The notes under the pieces were generated by a model. That model ran no database searches and was not told where the DNA came from. It was given only the letters and a program-made list of their open reading frames with translations. The position numbers and the translations under genes are program-made. Of a DNA stretch of 64,000 bases, positions 8,169 to 16,744 are shown piece after piece (within the stretch, counting starts at the first letter, position 1; each line of letters begins with the position of its first letter). This DNA comes from Streptomyces spectabilis (GTDB taxonomy: Bacteria > Actinomycetota > Actinomycetes > Streptomycetales > Streptomycetaceae): NCBI RefSeq assembly GCF_008704795.1, contig NZ_CP023690.1, positions 2,552,501 through 2,616,500 of the forward strand, read 5' to 3'.

Positions 8169-9068
8169 ATGACCACCGCACCCGAACGCACCGGCGATCT
8201 GTACCCGACCCGAGGCGCCGAGGAGGTGCTCGTCGAGCGCAAGGACCCCGTGGTGTGGTCCGCGCCGGGCACGCGGGGGCCGTTCACCGACGAGGACCTC
8301 GCGGGGTTCGACCGGGACGGGTTCCTGGCCGTCGAGCAGCTGATCACGCCCGACGAGGTCGCCGCGTACCACGCGGAGCTCGAACGGCTGGTCAACGACC
8401 CCGGGATGCGCGCGAACGAGCGCTCCATCGTCGAGCCGCGCTCCCAGGAGATCCGGTCCATCTTCGAGGTGCACAGGATCAGCGAGGTCTTCGCGCGCCT
8501 GGCCGCCGACCCGCGCGTGGTCGGGCGGGCCCGCCAGATCCTCGGCTCGGACGTGTACGTCCACCAGTCGCGGATCAATGTGAAGCCGGGCTTCGGGGCC
8601 TCCGGGTTCTACTGGCACTCGGACTTCGAGACCTGGCACGCGGAGGACGGCCTGCCGAACATGCGGACCGTCTCGGTGTCGATCGCGCTCACCAAGAACC
8701 ACGACACCAACGGCGGGCTCATGATCATGCCGGGCTCGCACCGGACGTTCCTGGGCTGCGCGGGCGAGACGCCGAAGGACAACTACAAGAAGTCCCTGCA
8801 GATGCAGGACGCGGGCACGCCGTCGGACGAGGCGCTTACCGGCCTCGCGTCCGCGTACGGCATCAAGCTGTTCACGGGCGAGGCGGGCTCGGCGACGTGG
8901 TTCGACTGCAACGCCATGCACGGCTCGGGCGACAACATCACCCCGTTCCCGCGCTCGAACGTCTTCATCGTGTTCAACAGCGTGGAGAACGCGGCCGTGG
9001 AGCCGTTCGCGGCGCCGGTCAGGCGGCCGGAGTTCATCGGCGCGCGGGACTTCACTCCGGTGAAGTGA
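8169..9068 (+). CDS. ectD: Ectoine 5-hydroxylase
   Basis: A 2-oxoglutarate/Fe(II) dioxygenase that hydroxylates ectoine to 5-hydroxyectoine. The 299-residue product carries the EctD signature around FYWHSDFETWHAEDGLPNMR, which supplies the first His and the Asp of the iron triad; the second His lies in NAMHGSGDN. It is preceded by GAGAGGAGAGG and an ATG. As last gene of the operon it shows that the strain can make both ectoine and hydroxyectoine for osmotic and heat protection. Confidence 0.96.
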   Translation: MTTAPERTGDLYPTRGAEEVLVERKDPVVWSAPGTRGPFTDEDLAGFDRDGFLAVEQLITPDEVAAYHAELERLVNDPGMRANERSIVEPRSQEIRSIFEVHRISEVFARLAADPRVVGRARQILGSDVYVHQSRINVKPGFGASGFYWHSDFETWHAEDGLPNMRTVSVSIALTKNHDTNGGLMIMPGSHRTFLGCAGETPKDNYKKSLQMQDAGTPSDEALTGLASAYGIKLFTGEAGSATWFDCNAMHGSGDNITPFPRSNVFIVFNSVENAAVEPFAAPVRRPEFIGARDFTPVK

Positions 9069-9075
9069 CCGAGAT

Positions 9076-9117
9076 GTGAGAGGGCCCCGGCGCCGTGCGG
9101 TGCCGGGGCCCTCTCAC
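9076..9117. terminator. Hairpin terminator between ectD and the ene-reductase gene
   Basis: A 16-bp perfect stem (9076-9091 with 9102-9117) and 10-base loop lies between two convergent genes. No T tract is present on either side. It probably ends transcription from both directions. Confidence 0.85.
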
Positions 9118-9127
9118 GCGTGCGGGG

Positions 9128-10189
9128 TCAGAGGGCCGGGTAGTCCGTGTAGCCCTTCGCGTCGCCGCCGTAGAACGTGGCGCGGTCGGGCTCGTTGAAC
9201 GGGCCGCCCGCCCTCAGGCGCGCCGGCAGGTCCGGGTTGGCGAGGAACAGGGCGCCGTACGAGACCAGGTCGGCCGTGCCGTCCTCGATCAGCGCGAGCT
9301 CCTCGGGGCCGGTCGGCCCCTCGGTGGCCGGGTTGAGGATGAACGGCCCGTCGAAGCCCTTGCGCAGGGCGGTGACCAGGTCGCGGATCGGGCCGACCTC
9401 CATGACGTGCAGATAGGCGAGGCCGAGCGGGGCGAGCCGCTCGACGAGGGCGAGGTAGGTCTCGTCGGGGTCCGGCTCGTGGATGTCGTTGAGCGGGTTG
9501 CCGGGCGAGAGGCGGATGCCGGTGCGGGCCGCGCCGATCTCGGCGGAGACGGCCTCGGCGACCTCGACGGCGAAGCGGACGCGGTTCTCCACCGAGCCGC
9601 CCCACTCGTCGGTGCGCCGGTTGGAGCCCGGCGCGAGGAACTGGTGGATCAGATAGCCGTTGGCCCCGTGCAGCTCGACGCCGTCGAAGCCCGCCTCGAT
9701 CGCGTTGCGCGCGGCGGTCACGAACTCGCCGACGGTGGCGCGCACCTCGTCGCCGGTCAGCTCGCGCGGCGTGACGTAGTCCTTGGGGCCCTCGTGCGTG
9801 TACACCTGGCCCGCGGCGGCTATCGGGGACGGGCCGACGGGCACGAGGCCCTCGGGCAGGAGCACCGGGTGGCCGATGCGGCCGGTGTGCATGAGCTGGG
9901 CGAAGATCCGGCCGCCCGCGGCGTGCACCGCGTCGGTGACCTTGCGCCAGCCCGCGATCTGCTCGTCGCTGTGCAGCCCGGGGGTGTCCGGGTAGCCCTG
10001 GCCGACGGCCGAGGGCTGGACGCCTTCGGTGATGACGAGGCCCGCGGTGGCGCGCTGTGCGTAGTAGTCGGCGTTGAGGTCCGTCGGCACGCCGCCCGCG
10101 GCGGCCCGGCTGCGGGTCATCGGTGCCATCGCGATGCGGTTGGCGAGCGGGGTGCCGGCGAGGTCGATCGGGTCGAACGCGGTGGTCAT
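9128..10189 (-). CDS. Old Yellow Enzyme family alkene reductase
   Basis: A flavin-dependent NAD(P)H oxidoreductase of 353 residues that reduces activated C=C bonds of electrophilic enones or maleimides. The family pattern is plain: MAPMTRSRA near the N-terminus, the His-Asn pair in ELHGANGYLIHQF, then SNRRTDEWGGSVENR, and the FMN-phosphate region VSYGALFLANPDLP. The ATG at 10189 is chosen because GGAG stands seven bases ahead; an ATG four codons upstream is also possible. It is divergent from a MarR regulator across twin palindromic operators, the usual arrangement for electrophile-inducible ene-reductases. Confidence 0.93.
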   Translation of the reverse strand: MTTAFDPIDLAGTPLANRIAMAPMTRSRAAAGGVPTDLNADYYAQRATAGLVITEGVQPSAVGQGYPDTPGLHSDEQIAGWRKVTDAVHAAGGRIFAQLMHTGRIGHPVLLPEGLVPVGPSPIAAAGQVYTHEGPKDYVTPRELTGDEVRATVGEFVTAARNAIEAGFDGVELHGANGYLIHQFLAPGSNRRTDEWGGSVENRVRFAVEVAEAVSAEIGAARTGIRLSPGNPLNDIHEPDPDETYLALVERLAPLGLAYLHVMEVGPIRDLVTALRKGFDGPFILNPATEGPTGPEELALIEDGTADLVSYGALFLANPDLPARLRAGGPFNEPDRATFYGGDAKGYTDYPAL

Positions 10190-10231
10190 GGCGTGCTCCA
10201 AAGCATGCGTAGCTAGTCCTGGCCCACCATT

Positions 10232-10245
10232 CTTGGTCGGCCAAG
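10232..10245. promoter_or_regulatory. MarR-type operator copy 1
   Basis: CTTGGTCGGCCAAG is an inverted repeat (CTTGG-N4-CCAAG) in the divergent promoter region of the ene-reductase and marR genes. The identity extends on both sides as TTCTTGGTCGGCCAAG followed by TAA. Confidence 0.8.
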
Positions 10246-10276
10246 TAATTCAATCGGGAGTCACTGTAGCTCATTT

Positions 10277-10290
10277 CTTGGTCGGCCAAG
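10277..10290. promoter_or_regulatory. MarR-type operator copy 2
   Basis: A second identical CTTGGTCGGCCAAG lies 45 bp after the first, again preceded by TT and followed by GTAA. Two copies in one divergent promoter region fit a MarR dimer at each site, one blocking each promoter. The binding protein is inferred from position. Confidence 0.8.
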
Positions 10291-10382
10291 GTAATCTCGG
10301 AGGAGACGTCGGGAAGCACGGGCGGACGGCGTCGTGGCCACCGGACGACCGGCCGCAGCCCGCACCGATCAGGAGTTCCGCG

Positions 10383-10883
10383 ATGAAGACCGAGACCGAA
10401 GCCGAGCGGGCCGAGCCCGTCTGTCCCTCCGCGGCCGCGGGCGGGCCCGTCAGCACCGCCATCGCCCGGGTCGCGCGCCTGCACCGCACCGCCGCGGGCA
10501 AGCTCCTGAAGGGCGCCGGGCTCTACCCCGGCCAGGAGCTGATGATGATGCACCTCTGGGAGTCGGGCGCCGTGCGTCAGTCGGAGCTGATCAGGATGGT
10601 GGAGCTCGACCCCTCGACGGTCACGAAGATGCTCCAGCGCCTGGAGCAGGCCGGGCACGTCCGGCGCCGCCCCGACCCCGCCGACCGGCGTGCCGTGCTC
10701 GTCGAGGCCACCGACGACAGCAACGACCTCATGAACGCCGTGGAGCGCGCCTGGACCGACCTGGAGAAGCGCACGCTCGCGGGCCTCGACCCGGACGAGC
10801 GCGCCCAGCTGGGGCGGCTGCTCTCCCGCGTCGAGGCCAATCTGTGCGTGGAGACGGCCGACTGCCCGAACGTCAGCCGCTGA
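10383..10883 (+). CDS. MarR family transcriptional regulator
   Basis: A 166-residue winged-helix repressor. Helices run from TAIARVARLHRTAAG, the recognition helix lies in DPSTVTKMLQRLEQAGHV and the wing in RRRPDPADRRAVLVE. AGGAG eight bases before the ATG fixes the start. The C-terminal CVETADC contributes two cysteines that could be redox- or electrophile-sensing, although the family does not require them. It is divergent from the ene-reductase and probably represses it and itself. Its 3' end overlaps the next, convergent gene by 11 bases. Confidence 0.9.
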   Translation: MKTETEAERAEPVCPSAAAGGPVSTAIARVARLHRTAAGKLLKGAGLYPGQELMMMHLWESGAVRQSELIRMVELDPSTVTKMLQRLEQAGHVRRRPDPADRRAVLVEATDDSNDLMNAVERAWTDLEKRTLAGLDPDERAQLGRLLSRVEANLCVETADCPNVSR

Positions 10884-11970
10884 GGGCGGCGAGCAGCCGG
10901 TCCACGTCCGCCGCCGTGTTGTAGAAGTGGAAGGCGACCCGCAGGTTCCCCGCGCGGTCCGACACCTCGATGCCCGCCGCGCTCAGCTCCGGCTGCCGGG
11001 CGCCGAGTCCGGGCACCGCCACGACGGGTGAGCCCGGCGCGGGCACCGGCTCGTGGCCGAGCCCGGCGAGCCCGGCGCGGAAGCGGTCCGCCAGGGCCAG
11101 GTCGTGCGCGCCGATCGCGGCCACGCCGAGGTCCTCGATGAGCTCCAGGGAGTGCCGCGCGCCCGCGTACGCGAGCAGAGCGGGACTCTCGTCGAACCGG
11201 CGCGCGGAGTGGGCGAGTTCCTCGACGGGGCCGTAGCAGCTGTCCCAGGGGCGCTCCCCCGCGACCCAGCCCGCGAGCAGGGGCCGCAGACCGCCGAAGC
11301 CCTCGGCCTCCTCCGGCGCGACGAAGAAGGCGACGCCGCGCGGGCAGGTGAGCCACTTGAACGCGACGGACGCGGTGAAGTCGGCCGTCGCGACGTGGTC
11401 GCCCAGGTCCATCCAGCCGGTGGCCTGCGAGGCGTCGAGGTAGACGCGGGCGCCGTGGGCGCGGGCCGCCGCGCGGAGCGCGTCGAGGTCCGCGATCCGG
11501 CCGTCGGCCGACTGCGCGACGCTGACCGCGACCAGGTCCGTGCCCGGCCGGACCGACTCGGCGAGCCGCTCCAGGGGCACGGCGCGCACCTTGAGGTCGG
11601 CGCGCACGTGGAAGGGGTTCACCGTCGAGCTGAAGTCGCCCTCGGCGGTGAGGACTTCGGCGCCCTCCGGCAGCGCCGCGGCGACCAGGCCGCTGTAGAC
11701 GGCCACCGAGGCACCCGCCGCGACCCGGCCCACCGGCACGCCGACGAGCCGCGCGAAGGCGGCGCGAGCCGCCTCGACGTCCGCGAACATGTCCGCGGGG
11801 CGGCCCTGCGCCACGGACAGGGCGCCCTCGTGCATCGCGGTGACGGCACGGGCCGGGAGCAGGCCCGTGCTCGCACTGTTCAGATACGTGGTCCTGGGAG
11901 CGAATTCGGAGCGTACGAGGGTCGGGTCGAGGTCGGGGCTCTGGCCGGTGCGCGGTCCGGGGGTCTCCAT
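10873..11970 (-). CDS. Class V aminotransferase / cysteine desulfurase-like PLP enzyme
   Basis: A 365-residue fold-type I PLP enzyme of the class V group. YLNSASTGLLP opens the fold, LDASQATGWMDLGD carries the Asp and His contacts, and the PLP lysine lies in SVAFKWLTCPRGVAF. It lacks the C-terminal catalytic Cys loop of true cysteine desulfurases, so it is more likely an isopenicillin-N epimerase-like or selenocysteine lyase-like relative. Start MKTPG-like METPGPRTGQ is chosen after AGGGGG; upstream codons look non-coding. Substrate unknown. Confidence 0.78.
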   Translation of the reverse strand: METPGPRTGQSPDLDPTLVRSEFAPRTTYLNSASTGLLPARAVTAMHEGALSVAQGRPADMFADVEAARAAFARLVGVPVGRVAAGASVAVYSGLVAAALPEGAEVLTAEGDFSSTVNPFHVRADLKVRAVPLERLAESVRPGTDLVAVSVAQSADGRIADLDALRAAARAHGARVYLDASQATGWMDLGDHVATADFTASVAFKWLTCPRGVAFFVAPEEAEGFGGLRPLLAGWVAGERPWDSCYGPVEELAHSARRFDESPALLAYAGARHSLELIEDLGVAAIGAHDLALADRFRAGLAGLGHEPVPAPGSPVVAVPGLGARQPELSAAGIEVSDRAGNLRVAFHFYNTAADVDRLLAALSG

Positions 11971-12060
11971 GAGATCACTGTGCCCCCTGAGCGCGCGCCG
12001 GTCCATCACGGAAGTGTGAGCGGTACCGGTAAGCACCGCTAACCCGTGCGTGCGGCCCGG

Positions 12061-12795
12061 TCAGGCCTGCGGCACCGCGCAGCCGTCGGGGCCGCAGGCC
12101 TCGGCGTCCGGCCCGTCGGCGGCGCCCTCGCCGAGCACTGTCAGCGGCGCACGGCTGCCCCAGGCCTGCGCGAGGGCCTGCTCGAACACCTCGGCGGGCT
12201 GGGCGCCGGAGACGCCGTACGTGCGGTCCAGGACGAAGAACGGCACGCCGTTCGCGCCCAGCTCCGCGGCCTCGCGCTCGTCGGCGCGCACGTCGTCGGC
12301 GTAGGCGGCGGGGTCGGCGAGGACCGCGCGGGCCGCCTCGGGGTCGAGGCCCGCCTCGGCGGCGAGCGCGACGAGGCGCTCGTCGTCGTCGAAGACCGAG
12401 TCCTCCTCGGCGAAGTTCGCCCGGTACAGGGCGGCGATCAGCGCGTCCTGCCGGTCGGCGCCCTCGGCCTTGGCGAAGTGCAGCAGGCGGTGCATGTCGA
12501 AGGTGCTGCCGTGGTCGCGGCCCTTCGTGCGGTACGCGAGTCCCTCGGCGCCCGCCTGGGCGCCGACGCCCTCCTCGGCCGCCTCCGCCTGGGCCCGCGA
12601 CATCCCGTACTTGCGCTCCAGCATGGTGAGCACGGCGGTGGTGTCGCCCTTGGCGCGGTTCGGGTCGAGCTCGAAGGAACGGTGCACCACCTCGACGGAT
12701 TCGCGGTGCGGGAAGTCCGCGAGTGCCCGCTCGAAGCGTGCCTTGCCCACGTAGCACCAGGGGCAGGCGATGTCGCTCCAGATCTCGACGCGCAT
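12061..12795 (-). CDS. DsbA family oxidoreductase, FrnE-like
   Basis: A 244-residue thioredoxin-fold protein with the inserted helical domain of the DsbA/FrnE group. The active site is CPWC in IWSDIACPWCYVGKARFE; the cis-proline loop is GANGVPFFVLD. There is no signal peptide, so it acts in the cytoplasm as a disulfide oxidoreductase or isomerase. It carries an extra Cys pair near the C-terminus (EACGPDGCAVPQA). The second ATG is preferred because GAGATGAG stands the right distance ahead; the upstream ATG adds four residues. Confidence 0.9.
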   Translation of the reverse strand: MRVEIWSDIACPWCYVGKARFERALADFPHRESVEVVHRSFELDPNRAKGDTTAVLTMLERKYGMSRAQAEAAEEGVGAQAGAEGLAYRTKGRDHGSTFDMHRLLHFAKAEGADRQDALIAALYRANFAEEDSVFDDDERLVALAAEAGLDPEAARAVLADPAAYADDVRADEREAAELGANGVPFFVLDRTYGVSGAQPAEVFEQALAQAWGSRAPLTVLGEGAADGPDAEACGPDGCAVPQA

Positions 12796-12849
12796 GGTGT
12801 GACTCATCTCCAGGTCGTGCGATGCGGAGACGGCCTCCGCTCCTGGGGT

Positions 12850-13260
12850 TCAACCCCCGGCAGGGCCCGTCCATTCCTCGGGCCGGGTGAAATGTTCCGT
12901 GTTCGCCCGGATCCAGGTGCGCAGCCCGGCCAGCGGCTCCAGGGCGCCCCGGCCCAGCGGCGTCAGCTCGTACTCGACGCGGGGCGGCACCTCGGCGAAG
13001 ACCGTGCGCCGCACCAGGCCGTAGTCCTCCAGGCGGCGCAGCGTCCGGGTGAGGACCTTGGGGCTGATCCCCTCCAGCTTGCGGCGCAGCTCGCCGAAGC
13101 GGCGCGGCCCGTCGGCGAGGGCGGTGATCGCCAGGCCCGTCCACTTGTTGGCGAGCAGCTCGAAGATCTCCCGGCCGGGGCACAGCAAGCCGTAGATGTC
13201 GTGCCGGTACGCGGCGTCCGTACGGGCGCCGGCTGCGGAAAACCCGCTCTGACCTGTCAT
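12850..13260 (-). CDS. HxlR family transcriptional regulator
   Basis: A 136-residue winged-helix regulator of the HxlR group. It has the family opening Cys (GLLCPGREIFELLANKW), then LADGPRRFGELRRKLEGIS, SPKVLTRTLRRLEDYGLV and the wing EVPPRVEYELTPLG. The start at MTGQSGFSAAG avoids a poor upstream extension. It lies head-to-head with a Gfo/Idh/MocA oxidoreductase about 60 bases away, and next to a DsbA-like protein, so it may control either. A redox role through the N-terminal Cys is inference from the family. Confidence 0.9.
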   Translation of the reverse strand: MTGQSGFSAAGARTDAAYRHDIYGLLCPGREIFELLANKWTGLAITALADGPRRFGELRRKLEGISPKVLTRTLRRLEDYGLVRRTVFAEVPPRVEYELTPLGRGALEPLAGLRTWIRANTEHFTRPEEWTGPAGG

Positions 13261-13322
13261 GGTTTCCAGAATATAGTTGGGGCCCTTGTGGGTGATCAGG
13301 GTCCTGCCCATACGTTCCCGGC

Positions 13323-14441
13323 ATGGAGATCCACACCCAGAACCCCGTCAGGGCCGGCATCGTCGGGCTCTCCGCCCGTGGCGGCTGGGCCCCGCAGTCG
13401 CATCTGCCCGCCCTCGCCCGCCTCGACGGCTACGAGGTCCTCGCGCTCGCCGCGTCGAGCCCCGCGTCGGCCGCCGCCGCGGGCGCGGCGTACGGCGTCC
13501 CGCGCGCGTACGCCGGCGCCGGTGAGCTGGTCCGCGACCCCGATGTCGAGCTCGTCGTGGTCAGCGTCCGGGTGCCGCTGCACCGCGAGGTGATCCTGGC
13601 GGCGCTCGCGGCGGGCAAGGCCGTCCTGTCGGAGTGGCCGCTCGGCAACGGCCTCGCGGAGGCCGAGGAGCTGGCGGCCGCCGCCGCGGCCGCGGGCGTG
13701 CGCACGTTCGCCGGACTCCAGGCCCGCTCGGCGCCCGCCGTGCGGTATGTGCGCGACCTGGTCGCCGACGGCTTCGTCGGCGAGGTCCTGTCCACGAGCC
13801 TCGTCGCGTCGGGGCGCCGCTGGGGCCCCACCTTCGAGCCGGGCGGCGGCTACCTCCTGGACCGCGACAACGGCGGCACGATGCTCACCATCCCCTTCGG
13901 GCACACCGTCGACGCCCTGGCCATGGTGCTCGGGGAGTTCACCGAGGTGTCCGCGACGACGGCGACGCGGCGGCCCGTCGTGCGCGAGGAGGGTTCGGGG
14001 CGCGCCGCGGCCATGACGGTCGCCGACCAGATCGCGGTGAGCGGACGGCTGACGTCCGGTGCCGTCGCCTCCGTGCACTTCCGGGGCGGGCTCGCGCGCG
14101 GCACCAACTTCCACTGGGAGATCAACGGCACGGACGGCGACCTCGTGGTCACCGGTGACCACGGGCACCTCCAGCAGGCCCGCCTGACGCTGCGCGGCGC
14201 CCGGGGCGCGGAGGGCTCGCTGCGCGAACTCACCGTCCCCGAGCGGTACTTCGACGTGCCCGCGCTCGACGCTCTGCGCGGCGAGGTGCCGTACAACATC
14301 GGTGTGCAGTACGCCGACGTCCTGCGCGACCTGCGCGAGGGCACTTTCACCGTGCCGGATTTCGGGCATGCGGCCCGGCGGCAGCGGCTGCTCGACGCCA
14401 TCGAGCGGGCCGCCGGCACGGGGGTGCGCGTCGCGCTGTGA
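13323..14441 (+). CDS. Gfo/Idh/MocA family oxidoreductase
   Basis: A 372-residue NAD(P)-dependent sugar or polyol dehydrogenase-like protein. The Rossmann fold opens RAGIVGLSARGGWAPQSHLP, a GXGXXG variant, followed by VVVSVRVPLHREVILAALAAGK and SEWPLGNGLAEAEEL. The usual family motif EKP is SEWP here, so the catalytic Lys is absent, as in Gal80-like branches. The C-terminal half has FGHTVDALAMVLGEF and the GTDGDLVVTGDHGH loop of Gal80-type domains. It may be a binding or regulatory member, or use another catalytic base. It is divergent from hxlR. Confidence 0.85.
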   Translation: MEIHTQNPVRAGIVGLSARGGWAPQSHLPALARLDGYEVLALAASSPASAAAAGAAYGVPRAYAGAGELVRDPDVELVVVSVRVPLHREVILAALAAGKAVLSEWPLGNGLAEAEELAAAAAAAGVRTFAGLQARSAPAVRYVRDLVADGFVGEVLSTSLVASGRRWGPTFEPGGGYLLDRDNGGTMLTIPFGHTVDALAMVLGEFTEVSATTATRRPVVREEGSGRAAAMTVADQIAVSGRLTSGAVASVHFRGGLARGTNFHWEINGTDGDLVVTGDHGHLQQARLTLRGARGAEGSLRELTVPERYFDVPALDALRGEVPYNIGVQYADVLRDLREGTFTVPDFGHAARRQRLLDAIERAAGTGVRVAL

Positions 14442-14470
14442 CCGGACACTGCGGGTCGTCTTGGGCTGGC

Positions 14471-14500
14471 CGCGCAGTTCCCCGCGCCCCTTCGGGGCGC
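14471..14500. terminator. Dispersed streptomycete repeat with hairpin, copy 1
   Basis: CGCGCAGTTCCCCGCGCCCC followed by TTCGGGGCGC forms a 7-bp stem (14484-14490 with 14494-14500) between two convergent genes. A diverged second copy is at 22219-22247, also between convergent genes. From memory this sequence is a very common intergenic repeat in Streptomyces and probably acts as a bidirectional terminator. Confidence 0.75.
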
Positions 14501-14503
14501 CCC

Positions 14504-15130
14504 TCAGGAACCGTCTCGTAGACCCTTCGGCCAGTTGGGGCGGAACTCGATGTGGTCGAAGGTCACCACACAGCCTTCGCCCTGCGGGGACTGCGCGAGG
14601 AAGCCGACGAGCGCGGCCGCCGCCGCGTCCGCGTCGCCGAGCTGGAAGATGCGGACGAACGTCCAGTGCGCGCCGTCCGTCGACGCGTGGAACGCGAACG
14701 CCGCGCCGGTGCGGCTGATCCGCAGCCAGGCGCTGGAGCCGTCCACGACGAAGGCGTTGGCGTCGTCGGAGCGGCCGCGGGTGACGACGGTGCAGATCGT
14801 GGGCAGGTCGGGCGAGCGCTCGAAGCAGAGCTTCGCCCACTCCCGTTCGCCGGCGTGCAGATAGAGCACGCCCGCGTCGAAGGCGGCGGCGAAGCCGACC
14901 GTGACGCGGGCGATCAGCTGGAAGTCGCCCTCGGGCGCGCCGAGCAGGCGCGGCGCATCGGACGCGGGGTCCAGGGCCTCGCCGGTGGGCGGCACGAAGC
15001 GGTCCTGGCGGGGGCCCGCCCAGCCGGTGAGGACCCCGTCCTCGTACGTCCAGTCGCCGTCGGGGCCGTACGGTCTGAGCAGGAAGGGCAGTTCGGGCAG
15101 CGCGAGACTGCCGGTGTCCTTGGCGTTCAT
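14504..15130 (-). CDS. DUF1349 domain-containing protein
   Basis: A 208-residue cytosolic protein of the DUF1349 family (concanavalin-like beta sandwich, YeaC-like). Recognisable blocks are GDWTYEDGVLTGWAGPRQDRF, AGVLYLHAGEREWAKLCFE, SSAWLRISRTGAAFAFH and TFDHIEFRPNWPKGLRDGS; the first is broken across a variable loop. Family members are annotated as regulators or carbohydrate-binding proteins without proven biochemistry. It starts six bases after the aldehyde dehydrogenase stop, so both are one transcript, and may aid uronate or sugar catabolism by association. Confidence 0.82.
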   Translation of the reverse strand: MNAKDTGSLALPELPFLLRPYGPDGDWTYEDGVLTGWAGPRQDRFVPPTGEALDPASDAPRLLGAPEGDFQLIARVTVGFAAAFDAGVLYLHAGEREWAKLCFERSPDLPTICTVVTRGRSDDANAFVVDGSSAWLRISRTGAAFAFHASTDGAHWTFVRIFQLGDADAAAAALVGFLAQSPQGEGCVVTFDHIEFRPNWPKGLRDGS

Positions 15131-15135
15131 GCCCG

Positions 15136-16665
15136 TCAGTGTTCCAGGCGGCCGTCGTAACGGCGGGGCAGACCCAGGGGATTGGCGTCGTGGAGCTCGG
15201 GCGGAAGGAGCGCCTGAGGGGTGCTCTGGTACACGACGGGGCGCAGCCAGCGCCCGATGGCGGTGCCGCCGACGGAGGTGGCGGTGCTGGTCGTGGCCGG
15301 GTAGGGGCCGCCGTGGTGCTGCGCGGGGGCCACGGCGACGCCGGTGGGCCAGCCGTTGACGAGGACGCGGCCGGCGAGCGGCGTCAGTTCGGCGAGCAGT
15401 TCGGCGCCCCGCCCCGCGCCCGCGGCCTCTTCGGCCGAGAGCTGCACGGTCGCCGTGAGGTTGCCGGGGAGCCGGGAGAGCACGGCCGTGATCTCCTGCG
15501 GGGACGCGTAGCGGGCGACCACGGTGACCGGGCCGAAGCACTCCTCCAGGAGCAGGTCGTGCGGGCCCTCGGCGGCCAGGCGCGCCGCCGGGACGGTGAG
15601 GAAGCCCGCCGCCACGGTGTGCACGCCGCCCGCGCCGGGCGTCACCGGCGCGCTCACGTCGGTCAGTCCGGCGCGCGCGGCGACCCCGGTGACGAAGTCG
15701 TCGCGCATGCGGTGGTCCAGGAGCACGCCCGGTTCGGTGTCGCTGACGGCGTCGGTGAGGGACTTCACCAGGCGGTCGCCGTCCGCGCCCTCGGGGGCGA
15801 GGACGAGTCCCGGCTTCACACAGAACTGGCCGACGCCGAGCGTCATGGAGCCCGCGAGCCCGGTGCCGATCTGCTCGGCGCGCTCGGCGGCCGCGGCCTC
15901 GGTGACGACGACCGGGTTGAGCGAGCCCAGCTCGCCGTGGAAGGGGATCGGCACCGGGCGCGCGGCCGCCGCGTCGAAGAGGGCGCGCCCGCCGCGCACC
16001 GAACCGGTGAACCCGGCGGCGGCGACCAGCGGGTGCCGGATCAGTTCGAGGCCCGCGTCGAACCCGTGCACCAGGCCGACGACGGCCTGCGGGACGCCGT
16101 GCTCGGCGGCCGCGCGGCGCAGCACCTTCGCGACGAGTTCGGAGGTGGCCGGGTGGTCGGGGTGCGCCTTGACGACGACGGGGCAGCCCGCGGCGAGCGC
16201 GCTCGCGGTGTCGCCGCCGGGCACGGAGAACGCGAAGGGGAAGTTGGACGCGCCGTAGACGGCGACGACGCCGAGCGGAATCCGGTAGCGGCGCAGGTCG
16301 GGGGTGGGGGGCGTGGTGCTCTCGTCGGGGTGGTCGATGGCGACGCCCAGATAGGCGCCCTCGTCCACGACGTCCGCGAAGGCGCGCAGCTGGAAGCGGG
16401 TGCGGGCCAGCTCGCCGCCGAGCCGGACCGGGCCGAGCGCGGTCTCCGCGTCGGCGGCCTCCACCAGCGGGCCCTCGGCGCCTTCGAGGAGGTCCGCCGC
16501 GGTGCGCAGGAAGGCCGCGCGGGTCGCGCGGTCCGCGAGGGCGGCGCGCGCCGCGTGGGCGGCGGCGACGGTCCGGCCGACCTCGCCGGGCGTGGCTTCG
16601 ACGGCGACCTGCTCGCGCCGCTTCCCGGTTCGGGGGTCGACACTCCAGACTGGTGCTGCTGCCAC
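15136..16665 (-). CDS. 2,5-dioxopentanoate (alpha-ketoglutarate semialdehyde) dehydrogenase, NADP-type
   Basis: A 509-residue aldehyde dehydrogenase of the group that oxidises 2-oxoglutarate semialdehyde to 2-oxoglutarate, the last step of oxidative uronate, aldarate and pentose pathways. The catalytic Cys lies in GVGQFCVKPG, the pattern special to this branch; ASNFPFAFSVPGGDTASAL and GFTGSVRGGRALF give the nucleotide-binding surface. GGAGG seven bases before a GTG fixes the start. It is divergent from an IclR regulator. The upstream enzyme KdgD is encoded 11 kb away, so the pathway is split. Confidence 0.85.
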   Translation of the reverse strand: MAAAPVWSVDPRTGKRREQVAVEATPGEVGRTVAAAHAARAALADRATRAAFLRTAADLLEGAEGPLVEAADAETALGPVRLGGELARTRFQLRAFADVVDEGAYLGVAIDHPDESTTPPTPDLRRYRIPLGVVAVYGASNFPFAFSVPGGDTASALAAGCPVVVKAHPDHPATSELVAKVLRRAAAEHGVPQAVVGLVHGFDAGLELIRHPLVAAAGFTGSVRGGRALFDAAAARPVPIPFHGELGSLNPVVVTEAAAAERAEQIGTGLAGSMTLGVGQFCVKPGLVLAPEGADGDRLVKSLTDAVSDTEPGVLLDHRMRDDFVTGVAARAGLTDVSAPVTPGAGGVHTVAAGFLTVPAARLAAEGPHDLLLEECFGPVTVVARYASPQEITAVLSRLPGNLTATVQLSAEEAAGAGRGAELLAELTPLAGRVLVNGWPTGVAVAPAQHHGGPYPATTSTATSVGGTAIGRWLRPVVYQSTPQALLPPELHDANPLGLPRRYDGRLEH

Positions 16666-16699
16666 CGGGGGTCCTCCAGGTTTCCCAAGACATCCGCGA

Positions 16700-16729
16700 T
16701 TGACGTGGCGTGAGCCGCCGCCGTTTACT
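16700..16729 (+). promoter_or_regulatory. Predicted promoter of the iclR gene
   Basis: TTGACG (16700-16705) and TTTACT (16724-16729) are separated by 18 bases, a fair sigma-70-like match. Transcription would start near 16736, placing the palindrome at 16745 just inside the transcript, well placed for autorepression. Confidence 0.5.
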
Positions 16730-16744
16730 GCCACCCGTCAGGGC

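Noticed and set aside
5713..9068. Ectoine genes as a specialised antibiotic cluster
   Set aside because: The four genes are the standard ectABCD osmolyte operon with no extra tailoring or transport genes.
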